Assembly (NCBI GenBank): GCA_029224185.1
Contig: CM055197.1
Location: 22,060,040 to 22,124,039, forward strand
Direction of reading: 5' to 3'
Source: Karalla daura
Taxonomy: Eukaryota > Chordata > Actinopteri > Chaetodontiformes > Leiognathidae
Length of the DNA stretch: 64,000 bases
The stretch's first letter is position 1; each line of letters begins with the position of its first letter. A model generated the notes under the pieces. The model saw nothing but the letters and a program-made list of their open reading frames with translations, was not told the origin of the DNA and ran no database searches. A program made the position numbers and the translations under genes. Positions 10,392-23,098 of this stretch are shown here, one piece after another.

Positions 10392-10560
10392 CTGGGGCCT
10401 GTTGCGCAAAAGTAGGATTAAGACGTCCAGGGTAAGCGACTGAGCCAGGCTCAGTGAATCCAAAACAAGAGAAGACCAAGCCGGGATGAGCCGACACGGA
10501 TTCATCGAGACAGGTGGAACCAATCTTGGATAAGTTCATACTCACGGTTCCCTCAGGCAA
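10392..10560 (+). repeat. Probable teleost DNA-element fragment (GGCCTGTTGC... type)
   Basis: Opens with TGGGGCCTGTTGCGCAAAA and continues into GGATTAAG. From memory this resembles a common fish element whose ends read GGGCCTGTTGCACAAA. The matching inverted end is not seen, so it would be truncated. Confidence 0.4.
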
Positions 10561-10916
10561 AAACACAGTTGTACTCTGTTTGTGAATCTGTTGAGCTTTT
10601 AATCGAAAGGAAGTGCAGATATGGGTGAAATTGTTTAAATGTGACTCCAATGTAACTCTTTGATAAATAGATGATGACTTCATATAGTGACTTCATATAC
10701 CAAACTTTTTGGTGGTAACTGGTGCAATACTATGGAGCACATACTCTCACCCGGCAATCAAGTATTGATGGGTTTTCGTCATATTTTTATTTCATGGCAC
10801 ACTTTTGCTAATTTTCAGTATTTGAAATGTGTATGTAAATGACCATGTGATTATGATTTTTGACCTGTCATATATATTTTGGCCAGACTACTATCCAACA
10901 GCAATATATATATATT

Positions 10917-10937
10917 TGTGTGTGTGTGTGTGTATGT

Positions 10938-11016
<79 letters not shown>
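10917..11016 (+). repeat. Compound (TG)n(TC)n(TA)n microsatellite
   Basis: Three adjacent dinucleotide tracts, about 24, 45 and 30 bp. Confidence 0.95.
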
Positions 11017-11021
<5 letters not shown>

Positions 11022-13607
11022 AGGTCACCTTTAAGCCTTAGTTTAATTTCTACAAGATTATTTAGACTTCACCAACCGCAGTGACCTCAGTTTGACTCAG
11101 ATCAGGGGATTTGACTTCATTCATCCCTGTCTGTCCTCATTATTCCGAAAAGATGAGCTCTGCACCAGTGAGGACACTTGACTTTCAGAGGGACCAGATG
11201 TTTTGCACCACACGGTCATCAGGCCAATCACCAGTGCTGCCAGCAGGGACCTCTGTGACACGGTGTGTATTAGCTTACTGGCAGTCTGGTGGGAAAATTC
11301 ATTGCTCCAATTTATTTACAAAATTCCTCCTGGCTCGACAACTTAAGTGCCAGATCGTATCTGTCACATAAGTGAGGGATAAAGCCAGCTTCCCATAACA
11401 CATCTGCGTATCAGACTATGGCCGTGTCAGTTACCATCCCCTAGCCCAAGTGGACTATTCGTTTGAATGCAGTACACCTACCTCCATTCAAACCTTCTTT
11501 GGGCAGAATTCTCTGGCTCTGATTTCACTGAAATTTTAAAGAAAACATCTTTCACTCCATGCTTTTAAATGCCAGACTGCAGACTGGGTCGTAAGTTAAA
11601 GGTGATGCATATGAGGATGCATATAGTTCATTAAACGTCATGCTGTCTAAATGCTCGGTACATATTCCCAACACTATCTTCGTCCCTCTTAAATGTGTAC
11701 ATTTTCTCCCCCAGAATTCCCCTTTCTTAGGTTCTGCCTGTTTCAAAGCATATTGCACCACTTACCTTCACATTGGCGAATTGCTTTAAATACATCAAGA
11801 ACATTGTTGACCATACCTGTGGTTTGAACAGAATTGGAACCCACACAACAGCAATTTATGATGCTAATTACTGAAAATGTTAAGTGGTCTATTTCTATAG
11901 CTCAGACCCCTGAATATTTAATGCCCATTATTAGAGGCCTAGGTACAGCAATAAGTTCAACGTGTCAATTGACAGCTGACCACATGTTACTTCTACTATA
12001 TGTGGTCTTTTATTAAAAAATTCACTGACACTTAAATGGCATAAATGGTGAAATGAGAGCGACAGAGTGAGCTTGCAGTACAAGTTATAAGCCTTTCATG
12101 GAGGCTTGACAGCTCTTAGTAATTAGTAGACAGTAATTAGTCATGCGCCAAAACTGATAATGAGCATTTGTGCAAGGCACCAGGTCAGCAGGCCCAGCCC
12201 AGCCCAGCCCTGTGCAACTTACATGTCGTAAGTAACCTTGGGAAAGACACTGAGCTCTTTTTCACACAACTACACGCAGTCAGGTCATTTTCACACGCAG
12301 AACAGCCAAGTGATTGCAAGCTTTCTGCATTGGTGTTTTTATTCAACAGCACAAATGTCACCGAAACAGTCAACAGACAATGCTGTTCTCCACTGCTCAA
12401 GCACTGGGAATTCCTGTTTGGGACTCATTATAAACAACCATAGCACAAACCAGAACTGACTATTTAGAGAATGGCGTTTGAGAGAATGCCTCATTTGCAA
12501 ATAAATCTGCTCTTTCAGTGCTGCAGAGAGCACCATGGATTTATGGGTCCACAGCACACACACCTCGGAGACATAAAGTCACCCACTATGAATTTTCAGA
12601 TAACAAATCAATGGGCCAGGATTAAGAATCTATACCACAATGACATATTGAATGGAACAACCGCCCAGCTCCAAGACAGCAGGTCGACAAGAGGGTCACG
12701 TCCGCCTCATCCTGTGTCACAATGCATCTTGACTGCAACCTGGGACAGCATCTAGCTGCTAGCAAAACACTGCTTGTCTATTGCTCTGTGCGTTAAACAG
12801 ATCCCCCCCTGGGGGATTTTAGCTGTGCCCAAAGACAGTGAGGGACCTGACATCCTTTTAAGTCTATTAAGAGGCTCAAAGAATCAATACTGGCCATCCA
12901 GACGATGAAAAGCCACTTCTCCGTGGATATTAATGCAACCAGTTATACTCAGAACTGCCTGCGGCTGGCTGCTCTCACAGTGCATCTATAAAAACCAAAA
13001 CAGACATGTCAGGGCCTGGGCGAACACGGGCTGAATCGGAGCAGGACGGATCGTCTCGCTGGGCCCGCTGCGGAGGGCTTATATTTTAAGCTGTCACTAA
13101 TCTGCGGCCTTAATTAAGTCTCATCAGGACGTCGGCGCTCGCTGGTGCCTCGCACTGTGCGAGGGGATCACGCTGCAGACAGATGATGGAGATAAGTGCT
13201 CTCATTAGCCACCAAGACGGCACCGACAGGGAAACGGCGCGCTCCCGCTGACAGGAGCGCCGGCTCTGTCATTAGCATGTGCAGCAAGCGCAGTCCGGGA
13301 GCCACCGCAAGGTCAAGAGGCAACCAGGGTATGATTTACTGCCGTCGATATAGGAGATCACGCTCGCAATGTCAGGGATTGCTGTGTGCACTCTTCACCC
13401 TCAGATGGTGGTCCTGACGCCGCACAGCACGCAGCGCAGCATATAAGCTGCTATAGGTTGAGTCTGCTGGGGGTCCCCGGCACATTGAGCTCTATCTTCT
13501 CTGCCTTCTCCGCGGGTGTGAATCAGGTTCACGCTCCCTCCAGCTTCTCTCTCTTCCTGGCCTCTCCCCGTCTGTTTTCCATCTCCTCCTCTTCCTCCCT
13601 CTCCTCC

Positions 13608-13761
13608 CCCTCTCCTTTTTATCTTTCAATTTTTATTTTTCTTTATTTTTTCTTTATTTTTTATTCTTATTTTAATTTCTTTTTCTTTTTATTGTTATTT
13701 TTCTTTGTATTTTTCTTTTTCTTTTTCTTTTTATTTATTATTATTATTAATATTATTATTA

Positions 13762-13814
<53 letters not shown>

Positions 13815-13865
13815 TTAAATATTTAATTTTTATTTAATTTTTATTTTTCATTTTATTTTTATTAT
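13608..13865 (+). repeat. T-rich tract with (TTA)n core
   Basis: TTTTTATTT-type sequence surrounds about 25 TTA/ATT units at 13736-13815. Confidence 0.9.
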
Positions 13866-13879
13866 TTCTATTCTTCCCT

Positions 13880-14265
13880 CCCGACTTCCATCAACGCTGA
13901 GCTGGATCCAGGACCACCTCTACCCGGCTCACCTCACTGCGGTTCCTCCTGCCTGCTGCTATGGACTGATTCAATTCAATTCATTGATTTATATCCTGAA
14001 CTGTTAGCCATCAGTACTGTTTTGCTTGTGCCCGCCTGTCCGTCCTGGGTGAGGATCCCCTCCTCTGTCTCTCACCCTGAGGTTTCTCCCCTTTTTGTCC
14101 CCTGTCAGGGTTTTTCTTGGGAGTTGTTCCTCAGCCTTTGCGAGGGTCTAAGCACAGGGGTTTTTTCACTATCTACACACTGTTGCTCTCCTTGTAAAGT
14201 GCTCTGAGATAACACCTGTTATGATATGGCACTTAAAACAAATAAAGCTGAAGTTGAAGTTGAAC
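13880..14265 (+). mobile_element. LINE-like retrotransposon 3' end (teleost)
   Basis: Sequence includes CTGAGGTTTCTCCCC, GGGTTTTTCTTGGGAG, GTAAAGTGCTCTGAGATAA and AAATAAAGCTGAAGTTGAAG, ending in a short GAAGTT tandem tail. This order matches a 3' end found very widely in fish genomes, where a tail of the TTGAATTGAA type follows a tract about an interactive fold of this form. The directly preceding T-rich/(TTA)n tract lies outside it. No reverse-transcriptase frame is present, so the copy is 5'-truncated. I cannot assign the clade by eye. Confidence 0.6.
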
Positions 14266-15712
14266 ACAATACACCAGTGAACATTGTTACTGCTGCCATT
14301 CGGCCACAATAACTCACCTTTCATTTGATTTATTTCCTGTCAGCGGACTGAGAGACAAAGCACTGTGCCGGCAGGGTAATTGAACCCCAAACAGTGCTTC
14401 ATGTCACAGGGCAACAATGTCCTTTTTCGTTCCAAACGTATGTTTATCATCCGGAGATACCTATCTGTTGGCTCAGTGAGAAAATCAGTGAGATTAATAT
14501 TCTTTATTTTACTACACATACACAGGGATGCATGTTACCCCCTTGGTTACCCATCCAGCAAATATAACTCCATGCTAACATATGAGAGCAATGTTGATTC
14601 TCTCGTCTTTTCCCCACTGTGTCGAACTCGTGCTATCCCTCCTGTATGATTTCGGGGCAGCTCAAGTCAGTCCAGCCTCTAGATACATTTAAACCACTAT
14701 TTTACATTTCTTGGTACGGCTGCTCTGTCAAGGAAAACAAAAATCCAATCGCTCATGCTGGGCCAGTTTGTCTAAGCACTGTAAGTACGTGACATGCCCA
14801 TTCCACAATGTTATAGAGTATCAGCGTGCCCGTAACTTTGCTCTGCAGTCATCCGCGTGATGTGATCCTTTGTGTCGAATCCCAGTTTAATAAGCATTTC
14901 AGCCCGGAACGAAACAAGTCCGCTTTTACTAGCGCTTCCCATAATTCAGAGGTCTCTTTTCAACCAGGTTGCTGCGCTGACATTGAATTTAGATAACGTC
15001 GCTCTACGGGCAGACAGGCGCCGTGGCCCGCTCGGCGACGGGGTCACGAGGTCGGGCTGCTCATTGTAATCCACTGAATACGATGCAATGACATCCTATG
15101 GAAGCCTCTGGAAACAGACGCGGGCTTCGTATGTCATGCTTATCAGGCGCTCCTTTCTATTGCGGCTCGGGGCCGTTCAAATGCTCCACGGGGGAAACTG
15201 GTTTATGTTCGCTCGGACGGTTCACCAACGTGGCCTCGGCGGACGTCTCTCGGTCCTTGAAAAGAGCGCGTTCTCGAGGCAGATTTTCTCAGGCCCCACA
15301 TGGGAGCTTCGACGACGTCCCTTTAAGCTTGGTGACCTGGATCTGAAGAAGGTGACGTGACGTTCTCGTTGATATGAGAGAATCTCGGCCATTTTACCCC
15401 GTTTTTCCTCCTCAGCTGTTCTGAATTGATTTGCTCTGCTCCGTAGACAGCGGGCAGAATGTTGACTCTGGAATCGGAATTCCGCGAATAAACCTTATGT
15501 CTTCATGGTACTATGGTAGTAGGTTCCGTTTGTGATACCGTGACGTCTATTTGAGGGGCTGACGTCCTGCCGCCCGAGGCCTTTTATGTGTTTTGCTGTG
15601 CGCCGGGAAAGCATGTCGTGACTCATGCGCATCGTGTGTTGCGATAGTGAAAAACTGAAGTGTGCCGCCGAGGGAGGGGGCGCGCGCCGACTTCGCCGAG
15701 TCAGCGCACGCG

Positions 15713-16349
15713 TCAGAGTGCGGCGGGGGGGGGCGAGGGCGCGGAGAGGGGCTGCGGGAGGGGGGCCGGGGCGATGCGCCAGCGCTGCGCCTGCTTTCTA
15801 CCCAGGCGCCCGTGCAAGACGGACGGCAGCAGGGCCCGGAGCTGGTGCGCGGCCGGCCGCGACAGCAGGAAGTAGAGCGGCGGGTTCCAGCACGGGGCCA
15901 GGCACACCGACAGGATGGCCGTCAGGGAGGCCACCTCCCACAGCAGGGACACCCCCGCCTGCCCCTCCCGGCCGGCGGCGGGCGAGGCGGACGTGCCGAC
16001 GGGAGGGACCCGCCGGGACATGACGTTGGCAAACTCCAGCGCGTAGTAGGGCAGCCAGCTCAGGGCGAACGCCAGCGTGGAGGCCACGAGCAGGGCGGTG
16101 GCCTTCTTGTGGCGCCGGTGGGCGGCCAGGCTGCGGCGGCAGCGGTGCAGCTGGCGGATGACCAGGCCGCAGGTGAGGGCGATGCAGAGCAGGGGGGCCA
16201 CGTAGTACACCAAGAAGGCAGGGACCAGGAAGAGGAGCCACTCGGCGCGGCCCACCGCCCACGTGCAGCCGCCGTCAAAGTCAACGTAGGTGACCTTGGG
16301 TACGGCCATGGCGACTGAGACCAGCCAAATGGCGGCAACGGCGCACAGG
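15713..16349 (-). CDS. GPCR coding exon 2 (TM4 to C-terminus)
   Basis: Acceptor CCTTCCGCAG; the first C completes the codon left by exon 1 and gives VLCAVAAIWLVSVAMAV (TM4). TM5, TM6 and TM7 follow, then a basic, Pro/Ala-rich tail ending PSPPPAAL and a stop. GC-rich. Confidence 0.85.
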
Positions 16350-18639
16350 CTGCGGAAGGGCAGGACAGAGCGTGACCATCTATGCAAGTGAACGTCAGAT
16401 TATGACCTTTCCCTGGGATCGAGGAAATAGCATCTAGGGCAGGGGTAGGCAACCAGTTCCACAAAGAGCCGCTGTGGCTGCAGGTTTGTGGTCCAACCAG
16501 GCAGCAGCACACCTGATTTGGCTTATGCAATCAACTGATCTGAGTCTTCAGACAGTTGATTGGTCAATCTGTGTGCTATGGATGGGTTGGAACAAAAACC
16601 TGCAGCCACAGCGGCTCTTTGTGGAACTGGTTGCCTACCCCTGATCTAGGGCCTGTCAACGTGGAGATGACGAATACGGTATTTCACATTATTTTGATTA
16701 AATATGATAAAAAACATAATATCAAAATACACAACTGTTTATCAGTGTGAAAAGGAAGGTAGGAAGGGTGATTTTGTTTTCAGATTTTTAATATTTTCCT
16801 GTTGAATGTGATGGAAATCTCTCCTAATCCCAATTCAGATTCTGAATTTTTTGTATGATCGGGCGTTCGTAAGTCGAGGGTCCACTGCATATGATACTGT
16901 AGGACATTTTAACCAGGCGACTCAGGGTTTCTTTTTTTTTTTCTTTTGAGGCAGGTTTACGTCGAGGTGCCTGCATATCACAGGCGATTTGAGGTGATTT
17001 AGCAAAAGGAGGCCGCTCAAGCTAGAGGCAAGAGAACCCAGGTCGGCGCTTGAATGACGCCTGAATTGTCCTGAAATGGATGAGAATGTTTCGGGATTTC
17101 CGGCGTGTGCAGCCCTGCGCTGACATATTTGATTTGAACCTCGCTGCCTCCGGGCGGTGGTTAGTCATCGACGGTGATGTGTTGTGACGTTATTCACATG
17201 CTTGCTGACACCAGGATCCCCAAAGCCACGGTTTGAGAGTGCTGACTTGTTCGCAGTGTCACGATCCTACCTCCGCCTGTTCCGTCTAGAATGCCGTGGC
17301 TGTAACTGTCGGAAGAGGACATCTGTCCGTTGTGGCAACAATAGGCCTCAAATGTTCAAGAGTCTGAATATTTTACCGGTTGGTGGGTAAACCAGGGTTT
17401 TCTACTTCTGTGAACTTTTTCCTCCATACATGCAATTGAATTTAATCCAATGAATTCATTACGTTCTGGATATCATCAGACCCGCACACTACTTTTCATT
17501 TAAGCAAACGTGACCGAGGCAAGAGCCAGATCAGATTAGCAGTTGCTGAATAAACCGAAAGATGGATCGGTGGTCCAGACAAAATGTTCAGGGGTATGCT
17601 GTAATATTTTATTCTTAAAAGTTGAACTATGTGGTTCAACTAGGATGGAATGGAATTTACCCCAGTTACCTGGCGGAATATGCCTTTAATCAAAACATTT
17701 TACAACTCCTTTTTTGGTGTGACTATGACTGTCACTGTTACCATTACAGTCTCTTTCTGCATAGATCTGACACCCTTTCATTTTTACCTGGCAACCACAC
17801 ATTGGGCTTAAATTGATGGGCTGTCTGGACTAAGTTTTGACCGGAACGATACAGTGAAGGAGATTGTGCACATCCGGCCTTAAGGTGTATGCTGGAGCCA
17901 GAATCAGAGGAGGAATCAGAGACTGAAGAAGAACCAGGAGCAAAGATGCTGACGTTTCACCAAACTACATGCCTGGTTGGCACATGGAAATTATTTTGGA
18001 GGAAAGGGGTGACGTGGTTTCAGTCACGCCCACATTTTAGGTTCAGATGCACCAGTTCTTCTAGCTGCCATTCCAAAACATAGAATTGTACACGCATGAT
18101 GATTTGCACACGTTGGCCTACATCTTTGGGAAGGAATAGTCAATATTCAACAAAGCTGAGCAAAAACCAATACGTAAGTAAATGAAATATCAAAAAGTGA
18201 AGTGATGACAAATGTCCACCAGTGATACTCACACTCGTGTCAGACTGGCTGGGGGCCTTGTCCGCGGGGCAACGATGCGATACCTCAGCACAGCCAGGGC
18301 AGCCAGGCTGAAGATCTCACCCCCTGCTGTGACCGAGGTCGTGAATCCCAGCAGGACGCAGGTGGCGCCCCCTAGCTGCCAGTCCTGGAAGCTGGCGCTG
18401 AGCAGGACGCAGGGCAGCGTGAGCAGAGCCCCCAGGTCTGCCAGGCTGAGGTTGAGCAGCAGCGCCGAGCTGGGTTTGGTGCGGGCGCGGGGGTTCCTCG
18501 CTAGCACCAGCCACAGCAGCGAGTGGCCGCCCACCCCCAGCACCAGGGACGCCAGGCTGACCGTGGGGAGCGCCGCTGCGAAGGCGATCGTGGTGTTGGT
18601 GGACACCACGTTAAAAAGCAGATTGACTATGGCTGGCAT
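15713..18639 (-). CDS. Class A (rhodopsin-like) G-protein-coupled receptor, ligand unknown
   Basis: Exons 18233-18639 and 16349-15713 join in phase to 347 residues plus stop. Seen: short N-terminus with an N-glycosylation site (NTT); TM1 from AFAAALPTVSL; TM2 with LNLSLADLGALL; a TM3-start Cys (GGATCVLLG) and an ECL2 Cys (GGCTWAVG) for the usual disulfide; TM3 ending VLRYRIV; TM6 with FALSWLPYY; TM7 with NPPLY, an NPxxY motif. Odd: the acidic residue of D/ERY is Leu, and the Cys of CWxP is Ser. Family: one intron between TM3 and TM4 also occurs in GALR2/GALR3, and the LNLSLADL stretch resembles GPR151, so a galanin/peptide-receptor relative is possible, but I cannot name it. An acceptor at 18679-18680 just upstream suggests at least one more 5' exon, so the true start could lie further upstream. 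Confidence 0.8.
16350..18232 (-). other. GPCR intron
   Basis: Contains the MITE at 16440-16643 and, at 16860-16890, the words TTCGTAAGTCGAGGGTCCAC, which resemble a dispersed fish repeat. No other gene was seen. Confidence 0.7.
16440..16643. mobile_element. Foldback hAT-type MITE, 204 bp, with 8-bp target duplication
   Basis: The ends are perfect inverted repeats over 48 bp, beginning CAGGGGTAGGCAACCAG. Complementarity continues with mismatches almost to the centre, so the whole element folds into one hairpin. It is flanked by ATCTAGGG at 16432-16439 and again at 16644-16651, an exact 8-bp duplication. CAGGGGT-type ends and 8-bp duplications are the signature of hAT transposons; with no transposase it is non-autonomous. 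It sits in the GPCR intron close to the exon 2 acceptor. Confidence 0.9.
18233..18639 (-). CDS. GPCR coding exon 1 (N-terminus to intracellular loop 2)
   Basis: ATG at 18637-18639 begins MPAIVNLLFNVVSTNTT. The exon ends in phase 2 (CGA GT) at a consensus GTGAGT donor. The exon itself starts at 18678 after a CTGTGCAG acceptor; codons 18640-18678 are open in frame and could be coding if an upstream ATG exon exists. Confidence 0.75.
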
Positions 18640-21600
18640 GGCAGCGGCAGCGGAGCCCTGGTCACTGGTCACGGAAAGCTGCACAGATGAGGAAGAGGGG
18701 TCAAAGATGTGTAAGGACTTCTCACACCACCCCCCTCATAAAAAAACAAACAAACATAAGAAAAACACCTAGATTGGAACGATTCTGTTAAACAGGTTCC
18801 TGGACGAAGGGGGACAGGCCGGATGAACAGGATGGATGCAGCGAAGGTGAGGCAGGGGTCGAGTGGAACGAGAGCGCGGGGAAAAAATGAGAGCAGTCAC
18901 AAATGAGATGAGACGGAGCTGATGGGAAAGGCGCAAAGTAATGCAGAGGAGACATTAGGAGAGTTCCCAGCAACTGCGCGAGCAGCTAGATGAAGTTGGG
19001 CCAGCGACATGCCGAGCGATCGTGTTTTCCAAAGCTCATTTAATAATCAGGCCCCCAGCATGTATTATTCATGTTTATGATGGCTGCTGCTCCTTGGCTC
19101 TGGAATCACCAGCGATCCAGAAGACTCAGCAGGCTCCCCCTGTGAGTGACATTGCCGATGACACGCACACACACACACACACACACAGACGCATGCAGGG
19201 GGGCTCTCGGGGGGCTGTGGCCCTGTGACATCACCGAGTTGACTGCGTTATGGTAGCACACCTTGGCAGGCGCGTGGCGGACGAAGGGGGAGGGGGTGAG
19301 TGCTGGCTTGTTTCCGTGGGGACGAACAATGCACACACGCGCGCGCACATACACACACACACGCAGTGTGCGGTGCCATCTTTGGTAAAGCGTAAGCAGA
19401 CCACAGCGGAGGCCCTGCAAACAAGCAATCCACTTCACCCAATGAGCAAACATGCCTTTCATTTGCTGTATTAGGGACGTCTCACTCAGCCGGCTCCGGC
19501 CTGACATTCACGGAAGTTTCCTGAGTGATTGATTTTACATAAGTGTGCGAGCGGAGCGTTCCAACATTCGCCTTAATCCACAGACAAGAGCGAAGCACGG
19601 AGTTCCTGCAGCACTGCAAGTGGACGGCTTGCTGAATCGATCCGGCCGGTCTCTGCTGCAGCCCACCGGCACCATGAGGGCAGAACAGACCACATCGCTT
19701 GAGAGATGGATCAAGTGAAAGGCCCTTTAACTCGCCCTGGGAAATGTGAACGTTTAAAGTGTCCAGACTTATACGTCGTCCAATGTATGCTAACGATGTG
19801 CGATGTGAGAGAGCATGTCACGACGGGAAGTCGGGAACCGTTACTTTAAGAAAATTTGAAGTCTTACTGTGCCTATTACTAGTCTGGGATTTTCTGAGGA
19901 TGACGTGAAGTGAAAATCAATCCAGACACTGGCTCGGCAAATAAACCTCCCCACATTGATGGTAAACTGATAGTAACGTGAAGTGCCCACAGTTAGAGGA
20001 ACCCTTTGAATCAACGCGCAGCGGAAAGCTATAACATTTTGGAATTACTTTGGGGTGTACGGGCACAAAGATCGCTGACCACTGAGTTGTTGATTCCAAA
20101 TCTCGCCCTCTTACACTGTCCCATTTACCGCGAATATAACTGCACATTCGATTCTTCGCATGCTTAATGAAATGAAATATGTGGCCGGATACGATCACCT
20201 ATGATTGAATCAAGGGACACACGTTAGGCCGTGAGCTTTAAAGACTCCGAGTGTTTCAGTTCTTTTTAGCTTGGCTTTGATCATTAATACTAAACTATGG
20301 TAATTGAGTCCAGCTCTAAGCATAAAATATGCAACTGACACTGCAGATTATCATCCTCAGAGTGCGGCACATAATATTTATCTGAAAGTTTGTTGCGAAG
20401 TCGAATACTGAACGTGAAGCAGCAGCGGCTGCAGCAGCAGCGGAGTATAACCAACTGTGGCTCCGGCACAGTGTAAAAAGGGTGCACGTTCAACAACCTC
20501 AGTGAGGTGAACCCGCGCTGCATTACACGCACGACTTCCCCCCCACCATTAATTGGATAGCAGAAATCCGGGAGGGATTCAAAATGACCCCGGAGACACA
20601 ACGTAATTACGGCATGTAAGCACGGACAAGAGCCAAATACTAACAGTTGATGAAGAAATACAAGTATTGAATACTGGTGCTCAAGCTGTAAACCTAAAAA
20701 TCAATTTTATAATGGTAATTTAGGTTATCAGTGTGTTCATTGACTTTGGTATTGTCCATCACAACAGTGCCAAAGTAGATGCTCGGTTACTTACATCTGC
20801 TTACAAAGCGGATTAGTCATTGATTTGTTGTTGCAGAGATGAGTTCCATAACCTTTCATTGTGCAAACCGTGACATCATGCATGTAATTTAAGAGTGCCA
20901 AAGTGTGGTGGTGCGATGCATCATTACACCTACTTTCGTCAAAACCTGATCAACTGTGTCTGCGACAGTGTGTTTGGGGGGACAGATGGACAAAGAAATG
21001 AACAAACGTTTGTTCGTTCCCACACCCATCTGTCCCCTACCGAGCAGGATCTCACTCAAGCTCAATGTCCGCGTCCAACGCTCATCTCTGGGGGTGGGTG
21101 AGAATGTGCACGCAAAGTGAAGAGGTCATCGAGGCAGCTCTTTTCTGTTCTGAGCTGTCTGCACTGTCCAATGCAGAGTATACAGAAAGTCCATTATTTG
21201 AGAAGAAACAACAACAAACGAGCCACCTGCCCCCCCCACCCCTCCCCCCCCGCCCCCAGCCTGGCTAGATCTGACTTCTTACAAAAACACAGGCGATGGC
21301 GAGCTGAAGAAGCCACTGAGTGAGGAGAGAGGAGCAGAAGTCACGAAGGAGGCCCGTGAGGGAAGGACGTGACATGACAGATGAGGGGAGACAGCCCAAA
21401 CGCAGGGGCCATGGAGCTACGCAGGTACAAGCTGAGCAACACCGGGAGAAAACAAACTGTTGTTTAGTTTTAGATACGTTGACCTCCAATTGAACTGGGT
21501 TGCGGCTGCATGAAGCTGAGCCTTATACTGCGTCATTTACAGAGGGGCATACACATGCAATGCACAGCAGCAAATCAATCGGGACTTTCAGGAGACAACA

Positions 21601-22064
21601 GAGGCGGAACCCGGGTTTGATTTCGAAAGAAAGTTGATTTACATACGGTAAGTGTGGAGAAACATTAGGAGAACCTGCGCTTTATAATGGGCACAAACAC
21701 ATTTCTGATTTGATTCGGATGGTTTGCAGATTTCATCGCAACATGGATTGAAAATCGCCAATTCGATTGGGATTCTTTTAAAGGGTCGATATCTCAAGCG
21801 AAGTGCTCATGGATGCTGCAGTTATTGGCAGGTGGTGCCGGGGCATGCTCTGCAGCTCCGGTGGAGGACATGCTGGACATATTGATCCGGGAAACACAAC
21901 AGAAAAGTTGCTCACTGCGGTCGAGTCTGCCCTCAGCCTCACTGGCAGCAGTTCAACACGGCGCTAAGTCATCCCGAGCACAAAGAGCCACGTCAGAGGA
22001 TTTATATAACGGGATCCAGTCACACCACAGCCAGTGAATCACGGCCAGGACATCCTCACCGGGG

Positions 22065-22072
22065 TATAAAAG
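22065..22072 (+). promoter_or_regulatory. TATA box candidate
   Basis: TATAAAAG in a GC-rich flank (GGGGTATAAAAGGC). An ATG follows about 45 bp later at 22111 but opens only a 15-codon frame, so no gene can be attached. Confidence 0.3.
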
Positions 22073-22256
22073 GCACACTTACGTGATTAGGAGCAGTGAG
22101 TGACACTCAAAATGGGTCTCACGAAGAGTAACAGCAGGATGGGCACGTTTCTACAGTAGGACGAAAGTCCAGCCTTTCATCATGAAGACTTTTGTCCAGC
22201 AGAGATCTGACACACACATGGAGCCACAGGGAAGTGGAACTGGAAATGCATGGGAT

Positions 22257-22366
22257 TTGAAGAGAAGAGAAGAGAAGAGAAGAGAAGAGGTCTCCACTCA
22301 CCTGCTGCTGCTGTTGCTGCTGGGCTGCAGACAGAAGAGGAGGAGGAGGAGGAGGAGGAGGAGAGG
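22257..22366 (+). repeat. (AGAAG)n and (AGG)n purine tracts
   Basis: About six GAAGA units at 22260-22288 and about ten AGG units at 22334-22366. Confidence 0.9.
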
Positions 22367-23038
22367 ACACACACCTGCCTTCCTCCCTGCATCCCCTCCT
22401 CCTCCTCCACGTTCTCCAAACACTGACACAGTGTGTTTCTGTGTTTCTATTCTTTTTTCAAAATTGTGCTTTAGTAGGGGTGGGGGGTGGGGGGACTGGT
22501 TAAGGGAATCCTGGAGAGGACAGTTGCTTTCTTTCAGTGTGTGACGCAGTCCGGGTGAGGCCTGCTCTGTCCCCTGCAAGGCGGTAAGGGTTTTCGAGGC
22601 TCGGCCTGCACGGGCTTGACCGCTCTGAATCGGCTGTCACAGCTTGTGTGACTGTGAACCGGTGACAGCAGGTACAAGGAACTGAAATCCTGCTCACCTC
22701 TTTCTGAAGCTGTGTTTCAACACAATGGCCGTTTGACCGGCAGGCTTACGACCGCGCAGCAAACGAATCGCGTTTGACATTTTAATAGCAGTCAGTGGCA
22801 GAAATGAAACGGCCGAGGCTCGTGGGAACTTGACTGGTTTGAAAATTGCGATGTTGACCTTATGATGACGAATTCTGGTGGTCGCCAAACCTCCTCCCCG
22901 GGGAAAGTACAAGTCTGTAGGGCCTCAACACCTCACAATCCATGTATATGTCCTATCTGTTTATCTATTGCTATTCATCTGCAAGACAGCACTGCGTTTA
23001 CACAGATCTCAGCTCTCTTTTCACCTCAGACACACTGA

Positions 23039-23092
<54 letters not shown>
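23039..23092 (+). repeat. (CA)n microsatellite
   Basis: About 26 uninterrupted CA units. Confidence 0.95.

Positions 23093-23098
<6 letters not shown>

Larger units (their letters stand above)
9414..15712. other. Intergenic region between rem2 and the GPCR gene
   Basis: No exon with family resemblance and proper splice sites was found on either strand. It holds repeat fragments (10392-10560, 13880-14265), compound microsatellites (10917-11016), a (TTA)n tract (13736-13815), and AT-rich unique sequence. AATTA-containing stretches at 12118-12140 and 13108-13120 could be regulatory. Confidence 0.6.

Noticed and set aside
16060..16530. Minus-strand frame extending the GPCR exon into the MITE
   Set aside because: It runs in a different frame from the receptor and is interrupted by the exon 2 acceptor; the right part is transposon sequence.
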